Below are positions 16,571 through 25,369 of a stretch of DNA of 64,000 nt, in pieces. The DNA is from Streptomyces sp. MMG1533 (GTDB lineage: Bacteria; Actinomycetota; Actinomycetes; Streptomycetales; Streptomycetaceae): positions 1 to 64,000 of the forward strand of contig NZ_LGDG01000241.1 in the NCBI RefSeq assembly GCF_001279775.1, given 5' to 3'. Each line of letters opens with the position of its first letter. Positions within the stretch are counted from its first letter, which is position 1. The position numbers and the translations under genes are program-made. The notes beneath the pieces were generated by a model. That model worked only from the letters and a program-made list of their open reading frames with translations. It had not been told where the DNA came from and did not search any database.

Positions 16571-17770
16571 ATGACTGTGGTGATCGTCGGCGCGTCCCTC
16601 GCCGGCATACGCACGGCACAGGCCCTGCGCCGGCAGGGGTACGACGGTGAGCTGGTGATCGTGGGGGACGAGCCGCATCCGCCCTACGACCGGCCGCCGC
16701 TGTCCAAGGACATGCTGACCGGTGAGGGCGAGGCCGTTCCGCTGCTGTCGCGGGCCGAACTCGAGGCACTCGACGCTGATCTGCGGCTCGGCATCCGGGC
16801 GACCGGTCTGGATACGCGCCGGCGCGTGGTGCGCACCGAGGCCGGTGAGATCGCCTTCACGGACCTGGTGATCGCCACCGGTGTCGTACCGCGCGGGCTG
16901 CCGGGCATGGACGGTCTCGCCGGAGTGCATACCCTGCGCACCCTCGACGACGCGTACGCCCTGCGCGAGGAGCTGCGGCACGCCCGTAGGGCCGTGGTGG
17001 TCGGCGCCGGATTCATCGGCGCCGAGTTCGCCTCCTCGGCCACCGGCCGGGGCCTGGGGGTGTCCGTCGTGGAGGTCCAGGACACGCCGATGGGGCACCT
17101 GTTCGGCGACGAGGTCGGCGCCCGGCTGGCGAAGCTGCACGAACTGAACGGTGTCCGGGTGCACACCCGTGCCCGCGTCGCGTGCTTCACGGGCGACGGC
17201 AGGGTCGAAGCGGTGCTTCTCGACGACGGCAGGTCGCTGCCGGCGGATGTTGTGGTGGTGGGCATCGGCGCCGAGCCGGCCACCGGCTGGCTGGCCGGCT
17301 CGGGTCTTCCCGTCGACGACGGCGTCCACTGCGACGAGAACCTGCGTGTCCTCGGTCATCCCGGAATCCACGCCGCCGGCGATGTGGCGCGGTGGCGGCA
17401 TCCGCTGTACCCGGAGCCCCTGCGGATCGAGCACTGGACCAACGCGGGAGGGCACGCCTCGGTCGTCGCCGCCGACATCCTCGGCACGCCGCCGCCGCGG
17501 GCCCAGGTGCCGTACGTCTGGTCGGACCAGTACGGACGCCGCATCCAGATCGTGGGCCGCCCGGCGCTGGGGAAACCGGCACGGATGGCTGGCGACATCG
17601 AGACGGGCCCGTTCGCCGCCCTGTACGCGGACGAGGACGGCACCGTGGTCGGCGCGCTCGTCGTGGACGACCCCAGGCTGCTGATGAAGTGCCGCAAGGC
17701 GATCGCCAACCGCGACCGGGCGGACGGGCCGGCCCTCGGGTTCGGCTCGCCCGTACCGGATCGTCGCTGA
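16571..17770 (+). CDS. NADH:ferredoxin reductase of a Rieske oxygenase
   Basis: 399-aa FAD/NAD reductase of the BphA4/HcaD type. It shows the FAD motif VIVGASLAGIRTAQALRRQG at residues 3-22, PPYDRPPLSK, the NAD motif VVVGAGFIGAEFASSA, the second FAD motif VLGHPGIHAAGDVARW, and the family's C-terminal domain with PYVWSDQYGRRIQIVG. It passes electrons from NADH to the Rieske ferredoxin (25033-25347), which feeds the oxygenase alpha/beta. It starts 10 bp after the dioxygenase stop. Confidence 0.93.
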   Translation: MTVVIVGASLAGIRTAQALRRQGYDGELVIVGDEPHPPYDRPPLSKDMLTGEGEAVPLLSRAELEALDADLRLGIRATGLDTRRRVVRTEAGEIAFTDLVIATGVVPRGLPGMDGLAGVHTLRTLDDAYALREELRHARRAVVVGAGFIGAEFASSATGRGLGVSVVEVQDTPMGHLFGDEVGARLAKLHELNGVRVHTRARVACFTGDGRVEAVLLDDGRSLPADVVVVGIGAEPATGWLAGSGLPVDDGVHCDENLRVLGHPGIHAAGDVARWRHPLYPEPLRIEHWTNAGGHASVVAADILGTPPPRAQVPYVWSDQYGRRIQIVGRPALGKPARMAGDIETGPFAALYADEDGTVVGALVVDDPRLLMKCRKAIANRDRADGPALGFGSPVPDRR

Positions 17771-17786
17771 TGACCAGGGGGAACCG

Positions 17787-18467
17787 ATGGACCAGGCCTT
17801 TCCGCGGATCCAGCCGGACGACGTCCGTATCGGCGGAGGACTCCGTGCCGCCGAGATCAGGCTCGGCGGTGTCCCACGGGGTGCCGTGGTGCTGCTCACC
17901 GAGGCCGGCGACCCGGTGGACACGGCCGAGGTGATGAACCGGCTGGCCGAGCAGGGCTATGAGACCTTCGCGGCCGAGGTTTCCGGCGACGGAGGGGCAC
18001 CCGACGCCCTCCGGGCCCTGCTCGGCCGGGCCGGCGCTCGTGGCTGGGCAGGCGAGCAGGTCGGCCTGGTCGGCTACGGCGTCGGCGCGCAGGTCGCCCT
18101 GCGCGCCGCGGAGGAACTGGAGCTGGGCGCGGCGGTGAGCGTGGCGCCGACGCGGTTGCCGAAGACGCTCGCGCTGCGCACCCCGTGGCTGGGCCTGGTG
18201 GGCGTACCCGACGCGCAGGCGGAGGCAGCGGTCCGCCGGGTGAGCCGCGAACTGGCCCTGCACGCGCCCGTCCACACCGAGCTGGTCGGCTATCGGGGCC
18301 TCGGCGGCTCGTTCCACCACGACCCGGCCGACCAGCGCGCCCACGCCGCCGCGTTCGACTGCTGGCAGCGCACCGTGGAATGGCTGAACCTCCGGGTCGT
18401 GCCGCGGCTCACCCCGCTCGCCCGGCAATGGCGGGCCCGTCGGCCCGCGGGCGTCGGAACCCCTTGA
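17787..18467 (+). CDS. dienelactone-hydrolase-like protein lacking the nucleophile
   Basis: 226 aa with the fold of dienelactone hydrolases: an N-terminal strand set (GAVVLLTEAGDP), a central nucleophile-elbow position, an acid turn (LVGVPD) and a C-terminal GGSFHHDPAD His region. At the elbow, where the family has GYCxG or GxSxG, this protein reads VGYGVGAQ, so Gly replaces the Cys/Ser. Catalysis by the normal mechanism is therefore unlikely. It sits 17 bp after the reductase and before the Rieske alpha gene. It may have a binding or chaperone-like role, or a relaxed function. Not a frameshift artefact: the frame is intact throughout. Confidence 0.7.
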   Translation: MDQAFPRIQPDDVRIGGGLRAAEIRLGGVPRGAVVLLTEAGDPVDTAEVMNRLAEQGYETFAAEVSGDGGAPDALRALLGRAGARGWAGEQVGLVGYGVGAQVALRAAEELELGAAVSVAPTRLPKTLALRTPWLGLVGVPDAQAEAAVRRVSRELALHAPVHTELVGYRGLGGSFHHDPADQRAHAAAFDCWQRTVEWLNLRVVPRLTPLARQWRARRPAGVGTP

Positions 18468-18503
18468 GACCAGGTACGGAACGGAAGAGAGGTACTCATC
18501 CGC

Positions 18504-19814
18504 ATGTCGGAGTACATCATCAACGACCTCGAGGCGCCGCGCTTCGCCGTGAACCGCAAGGCCATGGTCGACCCGGACGTCTTTGCCCGGGAGCGCGAGC
18601 GGATCTTCGACCGGTGCTGGCTGTACGTCGGTCACGAGTCGGAGCTGGCCAAGCCCAACGACTTCGTCACCCGCTCGGTCGGAGGCAGGCCGGTCCTCTT
18701 CGCGCGTGACGCGAAGAACGACATCCGCGTGTGGATCAACTCCTGCCCGCACCGCGGGGCGATGCTCTGCCGGGAGCCGCGCGGCAACGCCCGCTTCCTC
18801 ACCTGCTTCTACCACGGCTGGAGCTTCAGCACCGGCGGCGGCCTGGTGTCGGTGCCGGACGACGAGGGATACGGCCCGGACTTCGAGCGCCCCAACCTGG
18901 TGACCCCGCCCAGGGTGGAGTCGTACCGGGGCTTCGTCTTCCTCAGTTTCGACCCGGACATCGTGGACCTGCCCACCTATCTCGGGGACGCCGCGGAGTA
19001 CATCGACCTGGTCGCCGACCAGTCCGAAGTGGGCATGCGGGTGCTGGAGGGCACGCACGAGTACTCCGCGAAGGTGAACTGGAAGCTGCTGGTGGAGAAC
19101 AGCTACGACGGCTACCACCTGATGAGCACCCACCAGCGCTACCTGCAGATGGTCGCTGCCGCCCGGGGTGGGATCGACCGTTCCACCATAGGCAACAACG
19201 TCGCGGTCGATCTGGGCAACGGACACGCGGTGATGGCGGGCCGCCCCATCGTCGGCGGGTTGTTCGGCCGGCCGTTGTCCGAGGCCGGCGAGGCCGAACG
19301 GGCCGCGCGCTTCGAGCGGTTCCGCCAGACGTACGGTGACGCGTGGGTGGACCGGATGTCGGGAACCCGCAACCTGGTGATCTTCCCGAACCTCTGCATC
19401 ATCGACCTGGTCATGGGGGTGGCGATCCGCAAGATCGACCCCATCGCGCCGGACTACCTCCATGTCAGCGCGTGGCACCTGGTGCCACCGGAGGAGGGCG
19501 AGGAACTGCACCGGCAGCGGCTGGACAACTTCCTGACCTTCTGGGGCCCGGGTGGGCTCGCCACTCCGGACGACGTCGAGGCCCTGGAGAGCTGCCAGCG
19601 CTCGTACGCTGCGGTGAAGGAACTCCCCTGGTCGGACATCTCCCGCGGTATGAAACGGCCCCTCCCGCACAGCTCGGACGAACTGCAGATGCGCCTGTGG
19701 TGGCGGCGCTGGAACGAACTCATGACGGGGGAGAAGCTCCCCGCCGAGGAACACGATCCGCTTCCTGCCGAGTTCACCGCCAGGAGGCGGCCGGAGCCCG
19801 CGGCGGCGGGGTAG
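18504..19814 (+). CDS. aromatic-ring-hydroxylating dioxygenase alpha subunit
   Basis: 436 aa. The Rieske centre is CPHRG (about 81-85) and CFYHGW (about 101-106), giving C-x-H...C-x2-H. The mononuclear iron ligands lie in NSYDGYHLMSTH (His about 205 and 210), with the later Asp expected in the C-terminal half; GGLATPDDVEALESCQ is also family-typical. This is the catalytic subunit that inserts both atoms of O2 into an aromatic ring to form a cis-dihydrodiol. Its beta subunit is not adjacent but 3.9 kb downstream (23693). A perfect hairpin follows the stop. Confidence 0.95.
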   Translation: MSEYIINDLEAPRFAVNRKAMVDPDVFARERERIFDRCWLYVGHESELAKPNDFVTRSVGGRPVLFARDAKNDIRVWINSCPHRGAMLCREPRGNARFLTCFYHGWSFSTGGGLVSVPDDEGYGPDFERPNLVTPPRVESYRGFVFLSFDPDIVDLPTYLGDAAEYIDLVADQSEVGMRVLEGTHEYSAKVNWKLLVENSYDGYHLMSTHQRYLQMVAAARGGIDRSTIGNNVAVDLGNGHAVMAGRPIVGGLFGRPLSEAGEAERAARFERFRQTYGDAWVDRMSGTRNLVIFPNLCIIDLVMGVAIRKIDPIAPDYLHVSAWHLVPPEEGEELHRQRLDNFLTFWGPGGLATPDDVEALESCQRSYAAVKELPWSDISRGMKRPLPHSSDELQMRLWWRRWNELMTGEKLPAEEHDPLPAEFTARRRPEPAAAG

Positions 19815-19820
19815 CACACG

Positions 19821-19869
19821 ACACACCACAGCCGGCCCGCGGTGAACCCGCGGGCCGGCTGTGGTGTGT
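19821..19869. terminator. 22-bp perfect hairpin after the ring-cleavage operon
   Basis: Arms 19821-19842 and 19848-19869 are fully complementary with a 5-nt loop (TGAAC). It begins 7 bp after the alpha-subunit stop. Strong intrinsic or bidirectional terminator; the gene on the other side (20225) is convergent. Confidence 0.85.
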
Positions 19870-20224
19870 TCCTGCCGAGCGTTCACGGACGGGGTGGCGA
19901 CCATGAAGGCGGCTGCGCGGTGCTGTCTGACGCCACCGCAGCCCAAGCGCTCCGCCGGTTGTGCCGATACGAGGCTTGACCGGGGGGGCCGGGGGTCATG
20001 ATGTGCAGTCGGCCGGCTGCGGCACCGTCGTGGCCGGCCGCGCAGTTCCCCGCGCCCCTTCAGGACGCTGCCGGACCGAGGCGGGCGGCTTCGCCCGACC
20101 CACTCAGGGGTCCTCGCATTATGAGCGTCCGATGGGGTCGCGCGGCCTGGCGACGCGGCGAGGTGCGGTGCCGGGCCGCGCGACCCGGACGGGCATGGTG
20201 TTAAGACCCCTCAGGGGCGGACTC
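19870..20224. other. 355-bp spacer between convergent genes
   Basis: No ORF with a ribosome site, and no clear relic. The stretch has several short G-rich repeats but no structure I can assign. Confidence 0.5.
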
Positions 20225-21244
20225 TCACCCCGCGATGTCACCCGTCGGCGACGGCGCGTCGCCGAGGCCGAACAGCCGAGCCGCGTTCGCCCCGAGCACG
20301 GCGCTCGCCTGGCGTTCGGTCAGCAGACCGCGGTGCGCCGCGTCGCGGACGGCCGCGGGCGCGGCGGAGAGCTGGCCCGGCATGAAGGGGTGGTCGGTGC
20401 CGACCATGACGTGATCCTCACCGAACCGCTCGACGAGCAGCGGCAGGTGAGCCGGGTCGAAGACGAGGGAGTCCACCCACAGCGAGCGGACGAGTTCGTC
20501 GGCTCGCGCGTGGCCACCGCGCTGCGCCATGAACTTCAGCCGGGGGTAGGCGAGGGAGAACGTGCCGCAGCCGTGCGCCAGCGCGATCCTCAGGCCGGGG
20601 AAGTCCTCCAGCACACCGCCGAAGACCAGCGCGGCGGTGGCGAGGGCCGTGTCGGTGAGCATGCCGAGTCCGAAGTCATAGGGCTGGCCCGTCCGCCGGA
20701 CGGCCCCCTTGCCCCCGTCCATCGGGTGCACGAACAGGACGGCGCCGAGTGCCTCGGCGGCTTCGAAGAACGGCCGCAACGAGGGGGCGTCGAGTTCGTG
20801 GTCCCCGATCACCGTGCCGATCTCCGCGCCCCGCAGGCCGAGTTCCGTCATCACCCGCGTCAGCTCGTCCACCGCGAGAGCGGTGTCCTGCAGCGGTACG
20901 GTGCCCAGGCCGCGGAGCCGGCCACCGGAGTCCGCCACCTGGGCTGCCAGGCCGTCATTGAGCGCGCGGGCGTACTCCGCGGCCTGCCGTGGCTCCGCCC
21001 AGTACGTCAGGGTGACCGGTACCGGTGAGACCACCTGGACATCGATGCCGGCGGCGTCCAGTTCCCCCAGCCGGGCCGTGAGGTCCCACAGCGCGGGGCG
21101 GACCTCACGGAACACCGTGTCTCCGCGCATGATCCGTCCCGCGTCCGCCTCTACCTCCAGGGTCGGCCACCGGCCCGGGCCGCCCGGCAGGCCGGCCGGG
21201 TACAGATGTCCGTGCATGTCGACGATCAGCTCGTGTCCTGTCAC
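20225..21244 (-). CDS. ACMSD-type amidohydrolase, probable decarboxylase
   Basis: About 339 aa from GTG 21244 (GTG GHELIVDMHGHLYP). ATG 21280 is an alternative start, since the ribosome site is weak. Metal ligands of the ACMSD subgroup are visible: HGH near the N-terminus (DMHGHLYP), His in LFVHPMDGG, His in IALAHGCG and Asp in MVGTDHPFMPG. These Zn enzymes decarboxylate ring-fission products or hydroxybenzoates (ACMSD, gamma-resorcylate and 5-carboxyvanillate decarboxylases). A role removing the carboxyl from a carboxylated ring-fission product or catechol fits the context. It is divergent from the acyl-CoA dehydrogenase pair. Confidence 0.82.
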   Translation of the reverse strand: MTGHELIVDMHGHLYPAGLPGGPGRWPTLEVEADAGRIMRGDTVFREVRPALWDLTARLGELDAAGIDVQVVSPVPVTLTYWAEPRQAAEYARALNDGLAAQVADSGGRLRGLGTVPLQDTALAVDELTRVMTELGLRGAEIGTVIGDHELDAPSLRPFFEAAEALGAVLFVHPMDGGKGAVRRTGQPYDFGLGMLTDTALATAALVFGGVLEDFPGLRIALAHGCGTFSLAYPRLKFMAQRGGHARADELVRSLWVDSLVFDPAHLPLLVERFGEDHVMVGTDHPFMPGQLSAAPAAVRDAAHRGLLTERQASAVLGANAARLFGLGDAPSPTGDIAG

Positions 21245-21287
21245 CCGCCGCACGTTAGGAGGCGGGTCCCTCGTCGGCATGCCGCTT

Positions 21288-21302
21288 TTCCGGCTGCCGG
21301 AA
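21288..21302. promoter_or_regulatory. palindrome TTCCGGCTGCCGGAA, second copy
   Basis: A 15-mer with 7-bp arms about one base, identical to 14339-14353. It lies 42 bp before the acyl-CoA dehydrogenase ATG (21345) and 43 bp before the divergent amidohydrolase GTG, the position of a shared operator. Confidence 0.6.
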
Positions 21303-21344
21303 CACCCCGTTCTGCGCCGTCGCGCACGCCGTGACCATAGGGGC

Positions 21345-22451
21345 ATGGTGAACCTGGAATTGGATGCCGAGCAGCTCGAAGTGGCGGAGCTCGGCCGGCA
21401 GTTGGGCCTTGAGGTGCTGTCCCCGGTGGCGCGCGAGGCGGAGGAGCGGCGCGGTGTGCCGGAGGGCGTGTGGCGGACGCTGTTCGAGACGGGGCTGACC
21501 GTACCGGTGCCGGAGGAGCTCGGCGGCGCGGGCATCGGCGACACCGTCACGCTGATGGTCGCGCTGGAGAACCTCTCCTACGGAGACCCCGGGATCGTCT
21601 TCGCCGCATACTCCAGCGGGGTGGCGGCGATGCTCCTGGCCCGTCACGGCGGGCCGGAACGGGCGGCACTGGTGCGCGGACTCACCTCCGATCCCACGGC
21701 CCGCGGCGCCGTGGCGCTCTACGAGGGACAGGGCCGCGGCGCGGCGGAGTTCGCGACGGTGATCCACACCACCGACGACGGCCGGATACGGGTCCGGGGC
21801 CACAAGACGGCCGTCGCCTTCGGCGCGGACGCCGATCCCCTGGTGGTCGTGGGCACGGACGAGCGGTCGGGCGCGGTGCGGGCGGTGCTGGTGCCCCGCG
21901 ACACCGACGGGATCACCGTCAAGGCGTACGACGGCGGTCTCGCGCTGGACGCCGCCCGCACGGCCGCGATGTCCTTCGACGTGACCGTCCCCGCCGAGAA
22001 CCTGCTGGACGCCGAGGACCTGCTCACCACGCTCGGCCGGATCCGGCTGGGAGTGGCCGCGATCGCGCTGGGCACCGCATGGCGCGCCATCGACTACGCG
22101 GCCGAGTACGCCACCGAGCGCGTGGCGTTCGGCCGGCCCATCGCGGCGTTCCAGGGAGTGTCCTTCCCGCTTGCCGAGGCGCAGATGCGCATCACGCAGG
22201 CCCGGCTGGAGACGCTCGACCTCGCCGCACGGCTCCACGACCCCGACGCCGCGGACCTGACCGCGGCGATCAGCCGGCTGCTCGCCCACGTGGGTGAGAC
22301 CGCCGCGGAGGCGACTCGCGCGGCCGTCCAGACCCTCGGCGGACACGGCTTCATCGCCGAGCACCCCGTGGAGCTGTGGTACCGGTCCGCCATGGCCCTG
22401 TCCGCACTGGACTTCGACCCGTTGTGCTCCTCGTTCACGCCGGCCCTCTAG
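21345..22451 (+). CDS. acyl-CoA dehydrogenase-like subunit without catalytic Glu
   Basis: 368-aa acyl-CoA dehydrogenase family member: N-terminal helical domain (LDAEQLEVAELGRQLGL), middle beta domain (VRGHKTAVAFGADADPLVVV), C-terminal helical domain with RVAFGRPIAAFQGVSFPLAE and QTLGGHGFIAEHP. Where active enzymes carry the IYEGTxxI Glu, this protein reads RSAMALSALDFDP and has none. The next gene encodes a full-length partner that does have it. This pairing is that of alpha2beta2 heterotetrameric dehydrogenases known from steroid side-chain degradation, where only one subunit is catalytic. ATG 21345 has GGGG upstream. Confidence 0.85.
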   Translation: MVNLELDAEQLEVAELGRQLGLEVLSPVAREAEERRGVPEGVWRTLFETGLTVPVPEELGGAGIGDTVTLMVALENLSYGDPGIVFAAYSSGVAAMLLARHGGPERAALVRGLTSDPTARGAVALYEGQGRGAAEFATVIHTTDDGRIRVRGHKTAVAFGADADPLVVVGTDERSGAVRAVLVPRDTDGITVKAYDGGLALDAARTAAMSFDVTVPAENLLDAEDLLTTLGRIRLGVAAIALGTAWRAIDYAAEYATERVAFGRPIAAFQGVSFPLAEAQMRITQARLETLDLAARLHDPDAADLTAAISRLLAHVGETAAEATRAAVQTLGGHGFIAEHPVELWYRSAMALSALDFDPLCSSFTPAL

Positions 22452-22464
22452 AAACGCGGGAATC

Positions 22465-23655
22465 ATGACTTTCTCCTTCACACCGAGCAAGCCCCTCGCC
22501 GACTACGCGCGCGCCCTTCGGGACTGGTCGGCCTCCGAGTGCCGCCCGTACGCGCGCGAGGCCGACGACCGGCACGCGCCGCCGGAGAACTGGCGCGAGA
22601 TCCTGGACACCGCACCGGTGCCGCTCGGACGGCACGACAAGCCCGGCAGCGACCCGTTCCCGGAGTTCGAGGACGGCTACTGGGTGAGCCGGCTGGCGTA
22701 CTACGAGAACCTCGCCTACGGCGACATCTGGCCGTTCCACACCATCGGCAGCGGCATCGGCCACCGCGTGGTGCAGGCGATGGGGACCCCCGAACAGATC
22801 GAGAAGTGGTACGAGCCCGTCGTCGGCAGCGGTCTGGTGACGGCCTTCGCGCTGACGGAGCCCCATTTCGGCTCGGACACCAGCCAGGTGGCGACCACGG
22901 CGGTCCGGGACGGCGACTCCTGGGTACTGAACGGAACCAAGATCTTCTGCACGAACGGCGCGGTCGCCGACTACACGGTGGTGTTCGCGACCACGGACAA
23001 GACGCTGGGCGCCAAGGGGATCAACGCGTTCGTGGTGCCCAAGGGGGCGCCCGGGTTCGTCGTCGGCAAGGTCAACGAGCACAAGATGGGCATCCGGAGC
23101 TGGGTGACCTCCGAGCTGGTCTTCGCCGACTGCCGGATCCCGGTGGAGAACATCCTCGGCTGGAGCGGCGACGATCAGGGCCGGCCGAGGCGCGGCGGGC
23201 AGGCCGGCGCGCTCAGCGCGCTGGCGTCCAACCGGCCGAACATCGCCACGATGGGCATCGGTATCGCACAGGCCTCGCTCGACGTGACGTCCCGGCTGCT
23301 GGCGGAGCAGCGGGCCGGCTTCAGCCCGAGGCGGTGGTCGGCCGTCCAGGACGAGCTCGCGGCCATGAACCAGGCCCTGCAGCGGGGGCGCCGAGCCGCC
23401 CACTGGGCGCAGTTCCTGCTCGACCGGGGTGGCTCCGACCGTTCGGCGGCGGCCATCGGCAAGGGTTACGCGCCGCACACCTGCGAGCGGGTGATCCGGC
23501 GCTGCATGCAACTGCTGGGGCCGGAGGGCACCAGCCGCGAACTGCTGCTGGAGAAGTGGTACCGCGACGTGAAGATCATGGACATCTTCGAGGGTTCGGG
23601 CCAGGTCCAGCGGCTCATCGTGGCGCGGGGCCTGATGGGCCGGGTCGCGGGCTAG
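22465..23655 (+). CDS. acyl-CoA dehydrogenase, catalytic subunit
   Basis: 396 aa. Domains in order: N-terminal helices, FAD/substrate segment with FALTEPHFGSDTSQVATTA, KMGIRSWVTSELVFADCRIP, and the C-terminal helices ending KIMDIFEGSGQVQRLIVARG, where Glu of FEGSG is the catalytic base. It starts 13 bp after the Glu-less paralogue and should form a complex with it, introducing the alpha,beta double bond in a CoA thioester and giving electrons to EtfAB. The WPFHTIGSG segment and the long insert before GDDQGRPRRGG are unusual. Confidence 0.9.
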   Translation: MTFSFTPSKPLADYARALRDWSASECRPYAREADDRHAPPENWREILDTAPVPLGRHDKPGSDPFPEFEDGYWVSRLAYYENLAYGDIWPFHTIGSGIGHRVVQAMGTPEQIEKWYEPVVGSGLVTAFALTEPHFGSDTSQVATTAVRDGDSWVLNGTKIFCTNGAVADYTVVFATTDKTLGAKGINAFVVPKGAPGFVVGKVNEHKMGIRSWVTSELVFADCRIPVENILGWSGDDQGRPRRGGQAGALSALASNRPNIATMGIGIAQASLDVTSRLLAEQRAGFSPRRWSAVQDELAAMNQALQRGRRAAHWAQFLLDRGGSDRSAAAIGKGYAPHTCERVIRRCMQLLGPEGTSRELLLEKWYRDVKIMDIFEGSGQVQRLIVARGLMGRVAG

Positions 23656-23692
23656 TGCCGAGATGCCGACGAGACCGACAGGGAATGACGGG

Positions 23693-24211
23693 ATGACCAA
23701 CGACCTGAGCGACCTCCGTAGTCCGGCGGCCGAGCCCGTGGTGCGTGCGGTGGAGCGGTTCCTCTACGCGGAGGCGGACCTGCTCGACGAGTGGAGGCTG
23801 CACGAGTGGCTGGAGCTGTTCGGCCCCACCGGTGAGTACCAGATCCCCGCCACGGACAAGCCGGACGGCGATCCCGGCCGGGACCTCTTCCTGGTGCAGG
23901 ACGACAGGTTCCTGCTGGAACACCGGGTCAACTCCCTGCTGACGCGTGCCGCGCACGCCGAGTACCCGCACTCGCGGACCCGGCGGATGATCACCAACGT
24001 CCGGGTATGGGAGAGCGGTGGCCGGCTGCTCGATGTCACCGCGAACTTCACGGTCCACCGCGTGCGCTCGGGGAACGTGGACACCTACATCGGCCAGTAC
24101 CGGCACGTACTGGAGCAGGACGACCACACGGAATACCGGTTCCTGGTCCGCAAGGCGGTGCTCGACCTCGACGCGCTCCGCCCGCACGGGAAAGTGAGCG
24201 TCATCCTATGA
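23693..24211 (+). CDS. aromatic-ring-hydroxylating dioxygenase beta subunit
   Basis: 172 aa of the SnoaL-fold beta subunit family (AVERFLYAEADLLDEWRLHEW; DDRFLLEHRVNSLLTRAAHAEYPHSRTRRMITNV; YRFLVRKAVLDLDAL). It is structural, completing the alpha3beta3 oxygenase with the alpha subunit at 18504. ATG 23693 is used; an in-frame ATG at 23663 lacks a ribosome site. Its stop overlaps the SDR start (ATGA at 24208). Confidence 0.93.
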   Translation: MTNDLSDLRSPAAEPVVRAVERFLYAEADLLDEWRLHEWLELFGPTGEYQIPATDKPDGDPGRDLFLVQDDRFLLEHRVNSLLTRAAHAEYPHSRTRRMITNVRVWESGGRLLDVTANFTVHRVRSGNVDTYIGQYRHVLEQDDHTEYRFLVRKAVLDLDALRPHGKVSVIL

Positions 24212-25014
24212 GACTTCAGGGCAAGGTCGCCGTCGTCACCGGAACCAGCCCCCGGATCGGAGGCACGATCGCGCGCGGGTTCGCCGCCGAGGGCGCGAAG
24301 GTGGCGTGCACGTCCCTGTCGGCCGACGAGGCCCGTACCTGCGCGGAGGAGATCGTCTCCGCAGGCGGCGAGGCCTTCCCGGTGGTCGGCGACGTCACCG
24401 ACCCCGCGCACGCGCAGGCGGTCGTGGAGCAGGTCCTCGAACGCTGGGGACGGGTCGACGTACTGGTCAACAACGCCGTGTGGTTCAACCGCAAGGGCCT
24501 GCTGACCGTCTCGCTGGAGGAGTACCGGCACCAGCTCGACGTCATCCTCACGGGCGCCTTCCTGTTCACCCGGGCGGTGGCGGAGGCGATGATCCGCACC
24601 GGGACGGGCGGCAGTGTCATCAACATCCTGTCCGGCGCGGCGTTCCAGGGAGAGCCGGGCAACCTCGGATACTGCGCCGGCAAGAGCGGCCTGCTCAACT
24701 TCACCCGCTCCGTGGCGATGGAACTGGCCGGGCACGGCATCCGCGTCAACGGCTTCACCCCGACGGTCACCCTGCCCGACGACCCTGAGGCCGGGCGCCG
24801 GATGCTCTCGGCGACGGCGAGCCAGGACAGGCCCTACCCGATGGACTTCGCCGGCCAGTTCCCCCTCGGACGGCTGCCGACGGCCGCGGACTATCTCCCC
24901 GCGCTGGTGTTCCTGGCCTCGGACGAGTCCCGGATGGTGACCGGAGGCAACATCGCCGTCGACGGCGGCGTGTCGGCCAAGTACTGGGCGTGGCAACCGC
25001 GGCACGCCGACTGA
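24208..25014 (+). CDS. SDR dehydrogenase, probable cis-dihydrodiol dehydrogenase
   Basis: 268-aa classical short-chain dehydrogenase. Cofactor motif TGTSPRIGG (about 11-19), NNA in VLVNNAVWF, active-site Tyr155 and Lys159 in YCAGK, C-terminal GGNIAVDGG. It would oxidise the cis-dihydrodiol made by the Rieske dioxygenase to a catechol with NAD+. It lies between the beta subunit (4-bp overlap) and the Rieske ferredoxin, strong support for that step. The tail AKYWAWQPRHAD resembles some terpenoid and alicyclic alcohol dehydrogenases, so other hydroxyl substrates are possible. Confidence 0.88.
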   Translation: MRLQGKVAVVTGTSPRIGGTIARGFAAEGAKVACTSLSADEARTCAEEIVSAGGEAFPVVGDVTDPAHAQAVVEQVLERWGRVDVLVNNAVWFNRKGLLTVSLEEYRHQLDVILTGAFLFTRAVAEAMIRTGTGGSVINILSGAAFQGEPGNLGYCAGKSGLLNFTRSVAMELAGHGIRVNGFTPTVTLPDDPEAGRRMLSATASQDRPYPMDFAGQFPLGRLPTAADYLPALVFLASDESRMVTGGNIAVDGGVSAKYWAWQPRHAD

Positions 25015-25032
25015 GCGAAAGGTGGTGGCGCG

Positions 25033-25347
25033 GTGGAGCGTCGATTCGTGTGCCTGGCGGACGAGATGGCCAAGGGCACGTCCCGGACCGTCGGCGGCGG
25101 CGAGCCGATCGCCGTGTACCGCACCGACGACGGGGCGTTCTACGCCACGGCGGACTCGTGCACGCACGAGAAGTGGTCCCTCGGCGAGGACAGCGACATC
25201 GAGGGGCAGGAGGTGGTCTGCCCGCTGCACATGGCCAGGTTCGATCTGAGGACCGGTCAGCCGCTGTGCTTTCCGGCCACCGTGGCCCTGCGCACCTACG
25301 AGGTCGACATCGTCGACGGCGAGGTGTACGTGCTCGTGCCCCCGTGA
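25033..25347 (+). CDS. Rieske-type [2Fe-2S] ferredoxin
   Basis: 104 aa. Cluster ligands are CTH (about 38-40) and CPLH (about 57-60), the C-x-H and C-x2-H pairs of BphA3-type ferredoxins. It carries electrons from the reductase at 16571 to the dioxygenase. It ends ADIVDGEVYVLVPP-like, as usual for these soluble proteins. GTG start with AAAGG upstream; last gene of the 21345 operon. Confidence 0.93.
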   Translation: MERRFVCLADEMAKGTSRTVGGGEPIAVYRTDDGAFYATADSCTHEKWSLGEDSDIEGQEVVCPLHMARFDLRTGQPLCFPATVALRTYEVDIVDGEVYVLVPP

Positions 25348-25369
25348 GCGGGGCGCCGTCCGCGCTGCC

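Noticed and set aside
17187..19946. 919-aa antisense ORF
   Set aside because: Runs opposite three well-supported genes and has no domain signature.
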